64,000 nucleotides of DNA from Stygiobacter sp. RIFOXYC2_FULL_38_25. GTDB lineage: Bacteria > Bacteroidota > Ignavibacteria > Ignavibacteriales > Melioribacteraceae. Made by a program: the position numbers and the translations under genes. The notes below the pieces were generated by a model, which saw only the letters and a list, made by a program, of their open reading frames with translations, was not told the origin of the DNA and did no database searches. Positions within the stretch are counted from its first letter, which is position 1. Every line of letters begins with the position of its first letter. Positions 55,185-63,244 of the stretch are shown here, piece by piece. The stretch spans positions 141,241-205,240 of the forward strand of contig MHAZ01000004.1 of the NCBI GenBank assembly GCA_001803165.1, written 5' to 3'.

Positions 55185-55460
55185 CGCATAGGCGTCAACT
55201 TAATAAAAAATTCTCCAGCAGAAATTTGAACAATTGCTTCGTTCATATAACAAAATATAGGTTTTATATCTCATCCCTAAAGGGATTTCATTCTTCTTTT
55301 CGTTCTTTTTTCTATAAATATATAATCCCTCAGGGATTTTACATTGCTATTCCCGTTAGGGATGAAATATTTATAGCACTATATCACCTACAATTAAAAT
55401 CCCTTTAGGGATTATATAACAGTAATCTAAAAATCATAAAATTAGGTTGACGCCTATGCG
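55185..55460. repeat. 276-bp MITE-like element with 20-bp terminal inverted repeats
   Basis: CGCATAGGCGTCAACTTAAT (55185-55204) and the reverse complement of 55441-55460 match at 19 of 20 bases. The interior has several palindromes: ATCCCTAAAGGGAT at 55273, AATCCCTCAGGGATT at 55324 and AATCCCTTTAGGGATT at 55398. There is no coding sequence. No clear target duplication is seen. It fills the 396-bp gap between the EamA gene and the glycosylase gene. Confidence 0.8.
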
Positions 55461-55542
55461 TCTTTCCGGGACGAAATATCTCAATGCCAAATTGTAATTA
55501 ACGGATTCTTCTCCCGCCTTGGGCGGTATCAGAATGACAATA

Positions 55543-56265
55543 TTAGATTCCAATGTTATCCAAAAGCAAAATTCTCTTATTCGGTTTTGCGTTCTTCATT
55601 TCAAAATTCTTGGGTTCAAACTTACAAACTTTTTTAAGAGGACAAACGCCGCATCCCGGATTTGTCGGCTTGCAAATTTCCCTTCCGAGCAAAATTAAAT
55701 TTGTGTGAAATGAATGCGCGATTCCATCCGGGAAATTGCTATTGAGAGCCCAGAAAGTTTTATCGGGCGTTTTCTCATTTACAATTCCAATACGGTTTGT
55801 TGTACGGTGAACATGCGTATCAACCGGACATACATTTTTATTCATCGCAAAGAGCAGAACACAAGAGGCAGTTTTAACACCAACGCCGTCGTAAGTAATT
55901 AGTTTCGTAAGGGTTTCTTCGTTACTTAGCCCATTCAAAAAATCGAGGGAAAGCTTTCCATATTTTGCTTTTAGATCAACAAGAAGATTTTTGATTGCTT
56001 TCGATTTCGCCGGAGCCAAACCGGCTACTTTAATCAGTTTTTCTATTGTGCTTCTTCTTGCATCCGCTGCTTCTCCCCAATCCGCAAAAGCGTTCTTGAG
56101 ATTGTTAAATGCTTTATATGAATTATTATCATTCGTATTCTGAGAAAGTATTGTCGCAATCAAAGTATCAAGCGGATCGGGTAAAGGATTTTGCCGCTTG
56201 GGAATGCCGAAATGTTTTATCAGTAGTTTGTTAATCTGTAAAATTGATTCCATAAACTCATTCAC
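55543..56265 (-). CDS. Endonuclease III-like HhH-GPD DNA glycosylase
   Basis: 240 residues. Helix-hairpin-helix YDGVGVKTASCVLLFAM with catalytic-type lysine, aspartate in CPVDTHVHRTTNR, and a 4Fe-4S motif C-x6-C-x2-C-x5-C (CKPTNPGCGVCPLKKVC). It begins with PLPDPLDTLIATILSQNTND, as in the archaeal/bacterial endonuclease III relatives outside the Nth core clade. It is a second member of this superfamily in the window, so it probably has a different damage range from nth at 13.2 kb. Confidence 0.9.
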   Translation of the reverse strand: MNEFMESILQINKLLIKHFGIPKRQNPLPDPLDTLIATILSQNTNDNNSYKAFNNLKNAFADWGEAADARRSTIEKLIKVAGLAPAKSKAIKNLLVDLKAKYGKLSLDFLNGLSNEETLTKLITYDGVGVKTASCVLLFAMNKNVCPVDTHVHRTTNRIGIVNEKTPDKTFWALNSNFPDGIAHSFHTNLILLGREICKPTNPGCGVCPLKKVCKFEPKNFEMKNAKPNKRILLLDNIGI

Positions 56266-56639
56266 AAAATTTTTGTTAAGAGAAAAAACTTTGGCTGCTA
56301 ATTTACAATTTAGTTGTTATGAAAATAGACTAACTTAAAATTCCGGCAGATTTTCCTATTTGAATTTACCATTTCACCTTTCCCTTTTCACCTTTGCCCT
56401 TTCACGTTTCACCTATTCCCGTAGAACGTTTGTAGGCGCACATGTAAATTTCAATTAACAGCGGTAAAGCATTTACACTGGAAAAATAAAATTGGTATGT
56501 TTGTACTTAAGAAGAGAATGTAAAGCTGAACCCGGGGAGTATTCAGACCTTTTGACATCAAATGATAAGGTTCCCTTACTAATTGTTGGGAAAATTAAAC
56601 ATATATGGTTAAATAACATCAGCATAAGATGAGGTCTTA
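56266..56639. other. Intergenic region with CTTTCACC microrepeats
   Basis: This 374-bp gap lies between divergent genes. At 56368-56423 there is a tract of repeated CACCTTTC/CCTTTTCACC units. I see no gene, terminator or riboswitch fold that I can support. Confidence 0.5.
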
Positions 56640-57782
56640 ATGAAAGCATTTTTCAATTCACTCAATTATTTTGAAATCAACAAGCAGAATGCGGTTTCAA
56701 AAGATCGGGTCATTTCCGTTGATGCACTTCGGGGATTCGACATGTTTTGGATTATCGGAGGAGAGTACATATTCAAAGGTCTGGACCGGGCGGTTAATAA
56801 TTCCATCACTAATGAAATTTCAGCACAATTGGATCATGCGGAATGGCTGGGGTTTACTTTCTACGATATCATCATGCCGCTATTCATGTATTTAGTTGGT
56901 GTTTCGATGGTTTATTCATTTAGAAAAAGACTGAGCGTTGATCCATCCAAAGCGAATTTATGGAAACACATTCTAATACGTATTTTCTGGTTGTGGGTTT
57001 TAGGAATGATGTTACAAGGAAAACTTTTAACATACGACATCAACGAGATAAAACTCTATAGCAACACATTGCAGGCAATTGCAGCCGGTTATATCATCTC
57101 GGCACTCTTCATTCTCAATTTATCTATCATCAAACAGATTATTGCAACAGTAGGATTAATGCTAGTTTATTGGGCTGTAATGGTATTTGCGCCAATACCG
57201 GGACTCGGTTCCGGGCACTTTGCCCCGGAAGTTAATTTTGCACTTTACATAGACAAACTTTTGCTTGGCAAATTTCAAGATGGAACAACCTATACGTGGA
57301 TAGTCTCAAGTCTAAACTTTGGTGCAACAACAATGCTCGGTGTTTTTACCGGCTACTTACTTCAGTCCGATAATAAACCACTAACAAAACTTTATTACTT
57401 AATAATTGCCGGAGTTGCTTTAGTAGTTTCCGGTCAAGTTTGGGGTTTGGTTCTTCCCTCAATCAAACACATCTGGACAAGTTCGTTCGTACTTTTCTCC
57501 GGTGGTGTTTGTGTTTTATTGCTTGCATTCTTTTACTTATTAATAGATGTTCTCAATTTCAAAAAATGGTCTCTCTTTTTTATAATAATTGGTTCAAACG
57601 CAATTGCGGCATATGTCTCTGCGAGTCTCTTTAATTTCACTTTAGTGTCGGTAATATTTGTCGGCGGTTTAGAAAAATATGTTGGTGCCTGGTATTGGTT
57701 TATCTTAGCGACAAGTGGAGTTGCCGTACTCTTTTTGATTCTCAGATATATGTATAAGAACAAAATATTTGTTAAGATCTAA
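56640..57782 (+). CDS. HGSNAT-like (DUF5009/YeiB-type) membrane acyltransferase family protein
   Basis: 380 residues and about ten transmembrane segments. The N-terminal signature RVISVDALRGFDMFWIIGGEYIF and the next segment WLGFTFYDIIMPLFMYLVGVSMVYSF are those of the heparan-alpha-glucosaminide N-acetyltransferase-like family in Bacteroidota, where members are thought to acetylate sugars across the membrane. The catalytic His-like position is within AQLDHAEWLGFTFYD. Substrate unknown. The gene is monocistronic and is followed by a strong terminator. Confidence 0.85.
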   Translation: MKAFFNSLNYFEINKQNAVSKDRVISVDALRGFDMFWIIGGEYIFKGLDRAVNNSITNEISAQLDHAEWLGFTFYDIIMPLFMYLVGVSMVYSFRKRLSVDPSKANLWKHILIRIFWLWVLGMMLQGKLLTYDINEIKLYSNTLQAIAAGYIISALFILNLSIIKQIIATVGLMLVYWAVMVFAPIPGLGSGHFAPEVNFALYIDKLLLGKFQDGTTYTWIVSSLNFGATTMLGVFTGYLLQSDNKPLTKLYYLIIAGVALVVSGQVWGLVLPSIKHIWTSSFVLFSGGVCVLLLAFFYLLIDVLNFKKWSLFFIIIGSNAIAAYVSASLFNFTLVSVIFVGGLEKYVGAWYWFILATSGVAVLFLILRYMYKNKIFVKI

Positions 57783-57824
57783 CCGGTAGTATGAGTGATA
57801 GATAATAGTTTGTAAAACAGAACT

Positions 57825-57856
57825 ATGCTTCCCCAATCCGGGGAAGCATTTTTTTG
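57825..57856 (+). terminator. Strong intrinsic terminator
   Basis: ATGCTTCCCC and GGGGAAGCAT form a perfect ten-base-pair stem around AATCC, followed by a T-run. It ends the HGSNAT-like transcript. Confidence 0.9.
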
Positions 57857-57890
57857 TTATGGTAGAAATGAAGGCAGCTGAAGATTAGAA

Positions 57891-57932
57891 CAATGCCGCA
57901 TTGAAAAACACTGCCCATGTTGAGCGGCGTGA
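57891..57932 (-). repeat. Hairpin after the NACHT gene, similar to 59941-60006
   Basis: On the minus strand ACGCCGC ... GCAGTG-TTTTTC-AATGCGGCATTG forms a bulged hairpin. The TTTTTCAnTGCGGC segment and the arm order match the hairpin behind the small coiled-coil gene, suggesting a shared 3' module. Confidence 0.55.
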
Positions 57933-57946
57933 TAAGTGTAATAAAT

Positions 57947-59779
57947 CTAATTCATAAATATATCTCTTGAGTAAAGTCTTACTGGGAATGTTGAGGCACT
58001 TACATTCTTTTTAAGTTCCAGAATATTGATTATTCTATTCTCAGATGTTTTTAATGAATCAATAACATCATATAGTTCAAAAATTATTTCTTTTGTATTT
58101 GTTCTAAATATCATTTCAAGAAATTTTTCGAATTCTTTAGTTAATGGATCAAATATAAAAAAACTTAGTTGCATTGATTTATCGGGATCATTTATTTGCA
58201 TTCCTAAATAAATTGAATAGAGTGTCAATGTGGCAATAACTACATCACGGTTCATATTAAAATCTGGCTTTTCTAGTATTAATCTGTTGACAAATATTTT
58301 AATAAAATCATCGTGGAATTTGATATTGCAGAATCTCCCGAATATTAATTCTGTGAAATACATGCTTGGATTTGAAGAAATCGTGATTGCGATTGCTAGT
58401 TCATTTGGTAATCTTGATAGCATGGTGGAATTTGAAAGTAATGTTGGTAATTTAACAATGTATTCAGCAGTCAAATATTCTTGTAAAGATTTATGCGAAA
58501 ATTCATAAAACTCAAAACCAGCTTGTATAAATAATCATGTATGAGTCTCCAATTCATTTACGACTTGCTTCATTTCATCAGCTTCAAGGCCAAAATCCTT
58601 ATGAATTTTTTTGTAAACTTTTATCAAATCTGCTGAAGAGAATACAGACCTATTTAGTGAAGTTGTTAACATAAATGAAAGGTTACTTAAGAATTCAAAT
58701 TTGCGATCAGTTTCAAAATTAGCGTAGCTTGAATTTCTTTTTACAGACCTTTGTTCATCCCATTCTTCTAACAATAAATTGATAATCTTTTTATATACCG
58801 TTTTAGGTTTATCTGGAATTTTTCCTATTCTTTCATAAATAGCACAAAGATGAGCTAAGTTTAAGGGACGGATAGCTGTGTCGGCAAATGGGGAATTTTG
58901 AATTTCTTTGATTAGGTTTTCGGCTTTAGACTTATTTCCTAACCACTTCAAAGCAAAATTATACATTTGTGTTTCATGGAGTGGTGCAATCTCATATACT
59001 ACTGAACGATCAATACTATAATGGAAATCTCCACTTCTAGAAGTTAAAACAAAATATGAATTTTCTAATTGTTCACACAGCAACCTTATCTCATCAATAA
59101 ATATGCTCTTCATATTTTTATAAATAATTTCATCATAACCATCAAGTATGATCAGAATGCCTAATTTATTTAACGTATCAATTACGATTTTTTCTTTTAC
59201 AATCCGAAGACTAATATTACTTATCTCTTGAGTAGATTTCTTATTCTGAAAGATTTTAAAACCAAATACTTCAAACAAACGTTCGAAAATTGGGCCACTA
59301 TTCTCATTAGTAAAATATTTTTTTGAAGAAAGTGTATTGAATTCTCTTAGTCTTATAACAATGGGAAATTTTATATTTGGATGAAATTTTTCATCATACA
59401 ATAATAAATGGCATAAGTGTTTCATTGAGGTCGTCTTTCCAGCACCAGGTTGTCCCAATAGAATTATATTATTATTTGCATTCTCAAAAATGTTTTTAAA
59501 GGGTATGATATCAATTCGCTCATCTTGTGAAATTCTAATTCGCTTAGGGTATATATACAAATCAAGGTTTATATAAACATCCTTTGTTAATTTTGATTGT
59601 TGTTGATCTTTGATTGATACTTCGCTGGACCAATTTTTAACATCACGTAGATGATAATTAATTGCTTCTTCTAAATCGTTTTTATTTGTGGGCATTGTCA
59701 AATTATACTTCTTCAATAATCGCCAAGTCTCTGACAGCAACAAATCCAATGATTTTTCGACTAAATAACCTTCAATCAT
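57947..59779 (-). pseudogene. NACHT-domain NTPase interrupted by one in-frame TGA
   Basis: The frame from ATG 59779 encodes a NACHT STAND NTPase of 610 residues. The N-terminal region is about 100 residues. Walker A is LLGQPGAGKTTS (GQPGAGKT 109-116) and Walker B ILIILDGYDE (D213-E217), followed by the winged-helix region. Codon 415 is TGA (58535-58537). Reading continues in the same frame with LFIQAGFEFYEFSHKSLQEYLTAEYIVKLP, the conserved end of NACHT modules, and a helical C-terminus to TAG at 57947. TGA replaces what is usually Gly (GGA differs by one base). TGA ends other genes here, so recoding is unlikely. Bacterial NACHT proteins are often antiphage factors. A disabled gene or a sequence error are both possible. 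Confidence 0.85.
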
Positions 59780-59798
59780 GATTTACCCATCTTCATAT

Positions 59799-59809
59799 TT
59801 ACACCTAAC
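59799..59809 (-). repeat. GTTAGGTGTAA motif upstream of the NACHT gene
   Basis: GTTAGGTGTAA on the minus strand ends 20 nt before the NACHT ATG. The identical 11-mer sits at the same 20-nt distance before the 166-residue gene. GTTAGGT fits the GTTRRRY core of integron attC sites. Just upstream is a GCTGCCG-GTTA-GCGGCAGC hairpin. Confidence 0.6.
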
Positions 59810-59940
59810 GGTGCTGCCGCTAACCGGCAGCCCAGAACAAGAATGCCAATTAACTGCAACAACTTTTATTTATAAAAATGTTTCTAAGAACAACCTACCT
59901 AAAAAAGCAACTTTGTTTTGTGAACACAATTATTTAACTA

Positions 59941-60006
59941 CACAAACGCCGCACTGAAAAAAAGTTTACCCCAGTGCATTTTATCGGGAAGCGGCGGGTT
60001 GGGCGT
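59941..60006 (-). repeat. Bulged hairpin after the coiled-coil gene (attC-like)
   Basis: On the minus strand the element starts GCCCAAC (fitting RYYYAAC), then CCGCCGC, a 13-nt bulge, GCACTG, a T-rich loop, CAGTGC and GGCGTTTG. The outer arms (CAAC-CGCCGC with GCGGCGTTTG) and inner arms (GCACTG/CAGTGC) pair. It begins 6 nt after the stop of the 87-residue gene. Confidence 0.55.
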
Positions 60007-60011
60007 AATTC

Positions 60012-60275
60012 TCAATTATTTTCATCGAGAAGTTTAGTCTTGTTAGACATCATTTCATATTTTACTGATACTATTTCTGATTTTATTTCAGCCATAATTT
60101 CATTCTTTACATTTTTTTCTAAGTATTCAACTCTCGTTTCGATTTTTGTTAATCTTTGAACAAGGTTATCTATTTTTGAATCAACTCTTTCAACAAATTT
60201 TGAAACATCGGCTGTTCTTTGTTCAAGTGAGGCTAATTTTGATAATGTTTCGAGAAAGTCCTTAGATATTCCCAT
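60012..60275 (-). CDS. Small coiled-coil protein
   Basis: 87 residues, nearly all predicted helix. Heptad-like spacing runs through DVSKFVERVDSKIDNLVQRLTKIETRVEYLEKNVKNEIMAEIKSEIVSVKYEM, so it is a coiled coil and probably oligomeric. The family is not recognised. Its ATG overlaps the upstream gene's TAA by one base (TAATG), which indicates translational coupling and a joint function. It precedes the NACHT gene on the same strand. Confidence 0.65.
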   Translation of the reverse strand: MGISKDFLETLSKLASLEQRTADVSKFVERVDSKIDNLVQRLTKIETRVEYLEKNVKNEIMAEIKSEIVSVKYEMMSNKTKLLDENN

Positions 60276-60775
60276 TATATAGCCTCCAGTTTTTTATCCA
60301 TTAATTCCAATATTGATAATGTCTTATTAAGGTTGATTTCTATTTTGTTAATCAGGTCGGAAAATATGTTGATATCAGTTGCTTTCTCAATGAGCGTCCA
60401 AAATTCGTCAGGTGTGAATTTTATTTGTCGAGAAGGTTCCCATAATTGCTTTGGAGAAATGAAAAAATAATTTGGTTGTCTACGTTCGATGAAACTTATA
60501 AAAGTTTTGAATTGAACCAAATTATATGATTGCTCCCTTACGCTATGGAATAAGAAATCGAAGTCTGCCGTTTCATTTTTCTTATCGCTTTCTTGCCACT
60601 CTGATAAAATCCATTCAATTGCGAAAAAAGTTACCTTTTCAGCTAATAACTTTTTTATCCCTTTCTCGCAATAAAATTTGAACAAGTGCTCACGTACTAT
60701 TTCAAAAAATGCATCTATAGATTTTTCATCCCTTCTTTCAGTTATATTTTTTATTAACACAGGTAAATCAGTCAT
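60275..60775 (-). CDS. Hypothetical protein coupled to a coiled-coil partner
   Basis: 166 residues, soluble and helical, with no signal peptide. Notable are EIVREHLFKFYCEKGIKKLLAEKVTFFAIEWILSEWQESDKK in the first half and a C-terminal helix IFSDLINKIEINLNKTLSILELMDKKLEAI that could form a coiled coil. No family is recognised. GGAGG lies a few bases upstream of the ATG (ACGGAGGTTAAATG). The GTTAGGTGTAA motif is 20 nt upstream of the start. With the overlapping 87-residue gene it makes a two-gene unit of unknown function in an AT-rich accessory block. Confidence 0.65.
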   Translation of the reverse strand: MTDLPVLIKNITERRDEKSIDAFFEIVREHLFKFYCEKGIKKLLAEKVTFFAIEWILSEWQESDKKNETADFDFLFHSVREQSYNLVQFKTFISFIERRQPNYFFISPKQLWEPSRQIKFTPDEFWTLIEKATDINIFSDLINKIEINLNKTLSILELMDKKLEAI

Positions 60776-60794
60776 TTAACCTCCGTATTTTAAC

Positions 60795-60805
60795 TTACAC
60801 CTAAC
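60795..60805 (-). repeat. GTTAGGTGTAA motif upstream of the hypothetical pair
   Basis: Identical in sequence and in distance to the start codon (20 nt) to the motif at 59799-59809. It suggests a cassette boundary or a shared regulatory element. Confidence 0.6.
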
Positions 60806-61229
60806 TATTACTTCACCCGCCAGTGGACTTTGCATAATGGAATGTTGCCTACCGGCTTTTGTTTAGTTTATTACACGAAATCACATTTTTTCGCGTGATA
60901 TCATGCTCTTCTATATTCTTTATTCTTTCTAAAGAAAATTTATATGGTGTTACTTCGTATTTCCAAAATCGTACTGCTTATTTCTCACATCGTAATTAGT
61001 ACTTGTTTGGTGCCCCGTCTTTTAAGAATTGGCTCCCCTTTTGGCTTTCAACTTACCCATTGAAGTTTTTAATATCAAGAGAAAAACTGAGAGAGGCGTG
61101 GCTGGAATTCCTACGTGACTAAGTGCCTGAGTAACTGAGTAGAAGTAAAAAACTTTATGCCAAGCCGGAACTTTCGTCCCGACACAAATACTTAGAATAA
61201 GGGATAATGCTGAGTGAGTGAGAATTAAA
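60806..61229. other. Right edge of the accessory block, no supported gene
   Basis: The region holds inverted arms ACACGAAATCAC and GCGTGATATC around 60873-60903 and a low-complexity stretch GTGACTAAGTGCCTGAGTAA at 61116 and following. A 76-codon open frame at 61022-61252 has no family features and covers the repeat, so I do not call it a gene. Confidence 0.5.
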
Positions 61230-61248
61230 GAGGGCATTGTGTGCCCTC
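61230..61248 (-). terminator. Hairpin terminator after the AHSA1 gene
   Basis: GAGGGCA and TGCCCTC pair around five bases; on the minus strand TTTAATT follows. It is 15 nt beyond the stop codon of the minus-strand gene. Confidence 0.65.
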
Positions 61249-61262
61249 TCAATAATTATATG

Positions 61263-61709
61263 TTAATCCGGGATTACCGGTTCTACTACTTTTGCCAAAA
61301 GAATTAGTGATTCTTGCCAGCCAAGATAGCAAGCTTCAAGCGGAATCATTTCCGGTATTCCCTCTTGAACAATATTAAGCTCGGTACCGCAAGAAACTTG
61401 TTTCAATGTAACAGTTACCCGCATAACGCCGGGCAAAGCCGGTTCTTCAAATTCATCCGTGTGAACAATTTTTTCATTCGGAATCAGCTCAAGATACTTG
61501 CCGCCAAAAGAATTGCTCTTGCCGGAAGTGAAATTGGTAAAGGACATCTTGTATGTCCCCCCTATTTTAGCGTCCAGGTGATGAACTTTTGCGGTAAAAC
61601 CATTTGGCGGAAGCCACTTGCATAATGCTTCCGCATCTAAGAAAGCGCGGTAAATTTTTTCCGGCGGCGCGCTTAATACTCTATGTAGTTTAATTGATCT
61701 TTCTGCCAT
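61263..61709 (-). CDS. SRPBCC/AHSA1-domain protein
   Basis: 148 residues. The START-like fold is seen in RSIKLHRVLSAPPEKIYRAFLDAEALCKWLPPNGFTAKVHHLDAKIGGTYKMSF and in the end GWQESLILLAKVVEP, as in the activator-of-Hsp90-homologue (AHSA1/YndB-like) family. Such proteins have a hydrophobic ligand pocket; ligand and role are unknown. Monocistronic. Confidence 0.88.
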   Translation of the reverse strand: MAERSIKLHRVLSAPPEKIYRAFLDAEALCKWLPPNGFTAKVHHLDAKIGGTYKMSFTNFTSGKSNSFGGKYLELIPNEKIVHTDEFEEPALPGVMRVTVTLKQVSCGTELNIVQEGIPEMIPLEACYLGWQESLILLAKVVEPVIPD

Positions 61710-61838
61710 AGCTATTTAACCTTTCTTTTTTGATTTATGAATGGAATAAATGGCGCAAATAATATAGGCAAATAATTTACAGAAATTTACTATACGTCAA
61801 ATGGGTCTTTGATGTGAATAGCTTGCAAACTAATTCTG

Positions 61839-62396
61839 CTATTCAGCACTTAAAACAGCAACCTTATCCGGAAACATTTTTGGACGCGAGATTACTTTTA
61901 AGCCGCAGCTCCGGGCAATCTGCAAAGTTTCTTCAAACGCTGCTCTGGAAACATGTATAGGCGGTTCAACAAGAAGCACTTTGCCATTTGGATTGAGAAG
62001 TTTAGCAATCTCGCTAAAGAGACTATTCTTATTTGGAACTTCGTGAACCATGTAAAACATTAAAACGAAATCAACTCTATCTGTTAACCCGATTTTATCT
62101 TGCCCGCATTTATGAAGAACAATGCGGTTCTCCAGTTCGGTTCCTTTTACTTTTCCTCTAACAATGCTAAGCATTCCCTCTTGAAGATCGGCGCCAATTA
62201 CACGTCCCGTTTCTCCAACAAGTTTAGCCATATCCAGAGTAAAGAAACCGGGACCGCAGCCAACATCAAGTGCAGTTTGTCCTTCTTTTAGATATAGAGA
62301 AAGAATTTTTTGAGGATTCTGAAATAAACGGCGGAAACGGTTATCTAAACCTCCGGCAAGTTCAACCGAACAAATATCTGTGTTTGCCCTACTCAT
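61839..62396 (-). CDS. Class I SAM-dependent methyltransferase
   Basis: 185 residues. Motif I is ALDVGCGPGFFTLDMAKLVG, followed by RVIGADLQEGML with the acidic ribose-binding residue, and FVLMFYMVHEVPNKNSLFSEIAKLLNPNGKVLLVEPP. It matches the methyltransferase domain 11 group. The substrate is unknown. It is divergent from metY, separated by about 0.9 kb that contains the metY leader. Confidence 0.88.
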   Translation of the reverse strand: MSRANTDICSVELAGGLDNRFRRLFQNPQKILSLYLKEGQTALDVGCGPGFFTLDMAKLVGETGRVIGADLQEGMLSIVRGKVKGTELENRIVLHKCGQDKIGLTDRVDFVLMFYMVHEVPNKNSLFSEIAKLLNPNGKVLLVEPPIHVSRAAFEETLQIARSCGLKVISRPKMFPDKVAVLSAE

Positions 62397-62933
62397 TTGA
62401 TCAATTCCTTATAAGCTAATAGTGAGGTAAATAATCTTCTATTTAATTTTAATCTACACATGTTTTGACGTAGGGAATATTTATTAGTTTTTCGATTATA
62501 CTGAACTTTATCGCGGTAAGAGAAGAGCTATAATACCAAGTGCCTAACCTTTTTCTGTACTTTTCTTAGTGTAAGAAAAGTACCAAAAGAAACTGCACTT
62601 AAAAATAATTGCTAAATCTTCGTTCCGCTTCGGGAAGAAAAATAAACTCTCCCGCTATCGAAATAGATAATTTGAATGCGGGATCAAACATATTTTTCTT
62701 CTCTTCCTCAGCTCCACTCAGATTATTAACACAATTATTTTTAGGTGCGAGCAAAAAAACACTTCTTTTAATTCATTCTTTATTACGCCGATATTTTGAG
62801 GTCAATTTGTAAAATCGGAAAAAATTAACGGGAATTTCCCATTCGTACATCACACAATCAAGCAACAACTATCCACTAACAACTTACTCCACGCATAATT
62901 ATGCACGGATTTAAAAAATATTTTTCAAACTTC
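62397..62933. other. Non-coding region upstream of the metY leader
   Basis: The 537-bp stretch has a palindrome GTACTTTTCTTA and TAAGAAAAGTAC at 62560-62588, likely a dispersed repeat. A 67-codon open frame at 62609-62812 lacks a ribosome site and family features. Nothing else is supported. Confidence 0.5.
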
Positions 62934-62962
62934 TTGACAACTCATTTTTCTGAAGCTATCTT
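62934..62962 (+). promoter_or_regulatory. Sigma-70-type promoter of the metY leader
   Basis: TTGACA (62934-62939) and TATCTT (62957-62962) are separated by exactly 17 nt. Transcription would begin near 62969, about 13 nt before the first leader ATG and about 360 nt before metY. Confidence 0.78.
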
Positions 62963-62981
62963 CGCAACAGAAATTAAGACA

Positions 62982-63080
62982 ATGAAAAACACAGTTAAAA
63001 ATATCGCCCCGAAGAACAACATCATGATGGCTATGATGTGTATGATGATTTCGTTAAATACGAAGGGCGAAGCGATATAA
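62982..63080 (+). CDS. Methionine-rich leader peptide 1
   Basis: A 32-codon frame encodes a peptide with a lysine- and asparagine-rich start and the core NIMMAMMCMMISL: six Met codons lie in codons 15-22 (63024-63047), seven in all. It is followed directly by a terminator and lies upstream of the methionine gene metY. Its last codons (TACGAAGGGCGAAGCG region) contain GAAGGGC, the antiterminator strand. The design equals that of classic amino-acid leader peptides, with Met as the sensed residue. It is too short for a functional protein and has no family match. The ribosome site is weak (TTAAGAC). Confidence 0.82.
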   Translation: MKNTVKNIAPKNNIMMAMMCMMISLNTKGEAI

Positions 63081-63136
63081 CTTCACTAAGATAATTAAAC
63101 TAAGCCCTTCTTGAGAAATCTTGAAGGGCTTTTTTG
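63062..63136 (+). promoter_or_regulatory. Attenuator 1: antiterminator/terminator of the metY leader
   Basis: Terminator: AAGCCCTTC (63102-63110) pairs with GAAGGGCTT (63123-63131), followed by a run of T to 63135. Antiterminator: GAAGGGC at 63062-63068, inside leader peptide 1, can pair with GCCCTTC at 63104-63110 instead. A ribosome stalled at Met codons 15-22 leaves 63062-63068 free, so the terminator cannot form; a ribosome that reaches the stop at 63078-63080 covers it, so the terminator forms. Confidence 0.82.
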
Positions 63137-63148
63137 TTATAGGCAATT

Positions 63149-63244
63149 ATGAACGGAAAAATCAAAATACTAAGCTGTACTAACATGATGCGAATGATGA
63201 TGCTCATGATGGAAATGCTTTACCCTTTCCGTGAAGAGTCTTGA
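63149..63244 (+). CDS. Methionine-rich leader peptide 2
   Basis: A 31-codon frame begins 13 nt after the U-tract of terminator 1 and encodes NMMRMMMLMMEML at codons 12-24, with eight Met in codons 13-23 and nine in total. It ends TGA at 63242-63244. The sequence is unrelated to leader peptide 1 outside the Met cluster, which indicates selection for Met codons rather than recent duplication. It is followed by a second terminator and then metY. Confidence 0.82.
   Translation: MNGKIKILSCTNMMRMMMLMMEMLYPFREES

Noticed and set aside
55260..55420. CRISPR array suggested by repeated ATCCCTnnAGGGAT units
   Set aside because: The units are palindromes of unequal sequence and spacing without constant spacers, and no cas genes are near. 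A MITE-like element fits better.
58535..58537. TGA read as glycine or selenocysteine in the NACHT gene
   Set aside because: TGA ends ordinary genes in this window (nuoB, nth, the ferredoxin gene), and no selenocysteine insertion hairpin is evident after it. Nonsense mutation or sequence error is simpler.
61022..61252. 76-codon open frame at the edge of the accessory block
   Set aside because: It covers a low-complexity repeat and a terminator hairpin and shows no conserved motif; probably chance.
62609..62812. 67-codon open frame upstream of the metY leader
   Set aside because: No ribosome site, low-complexity composition and no recognisable domain.
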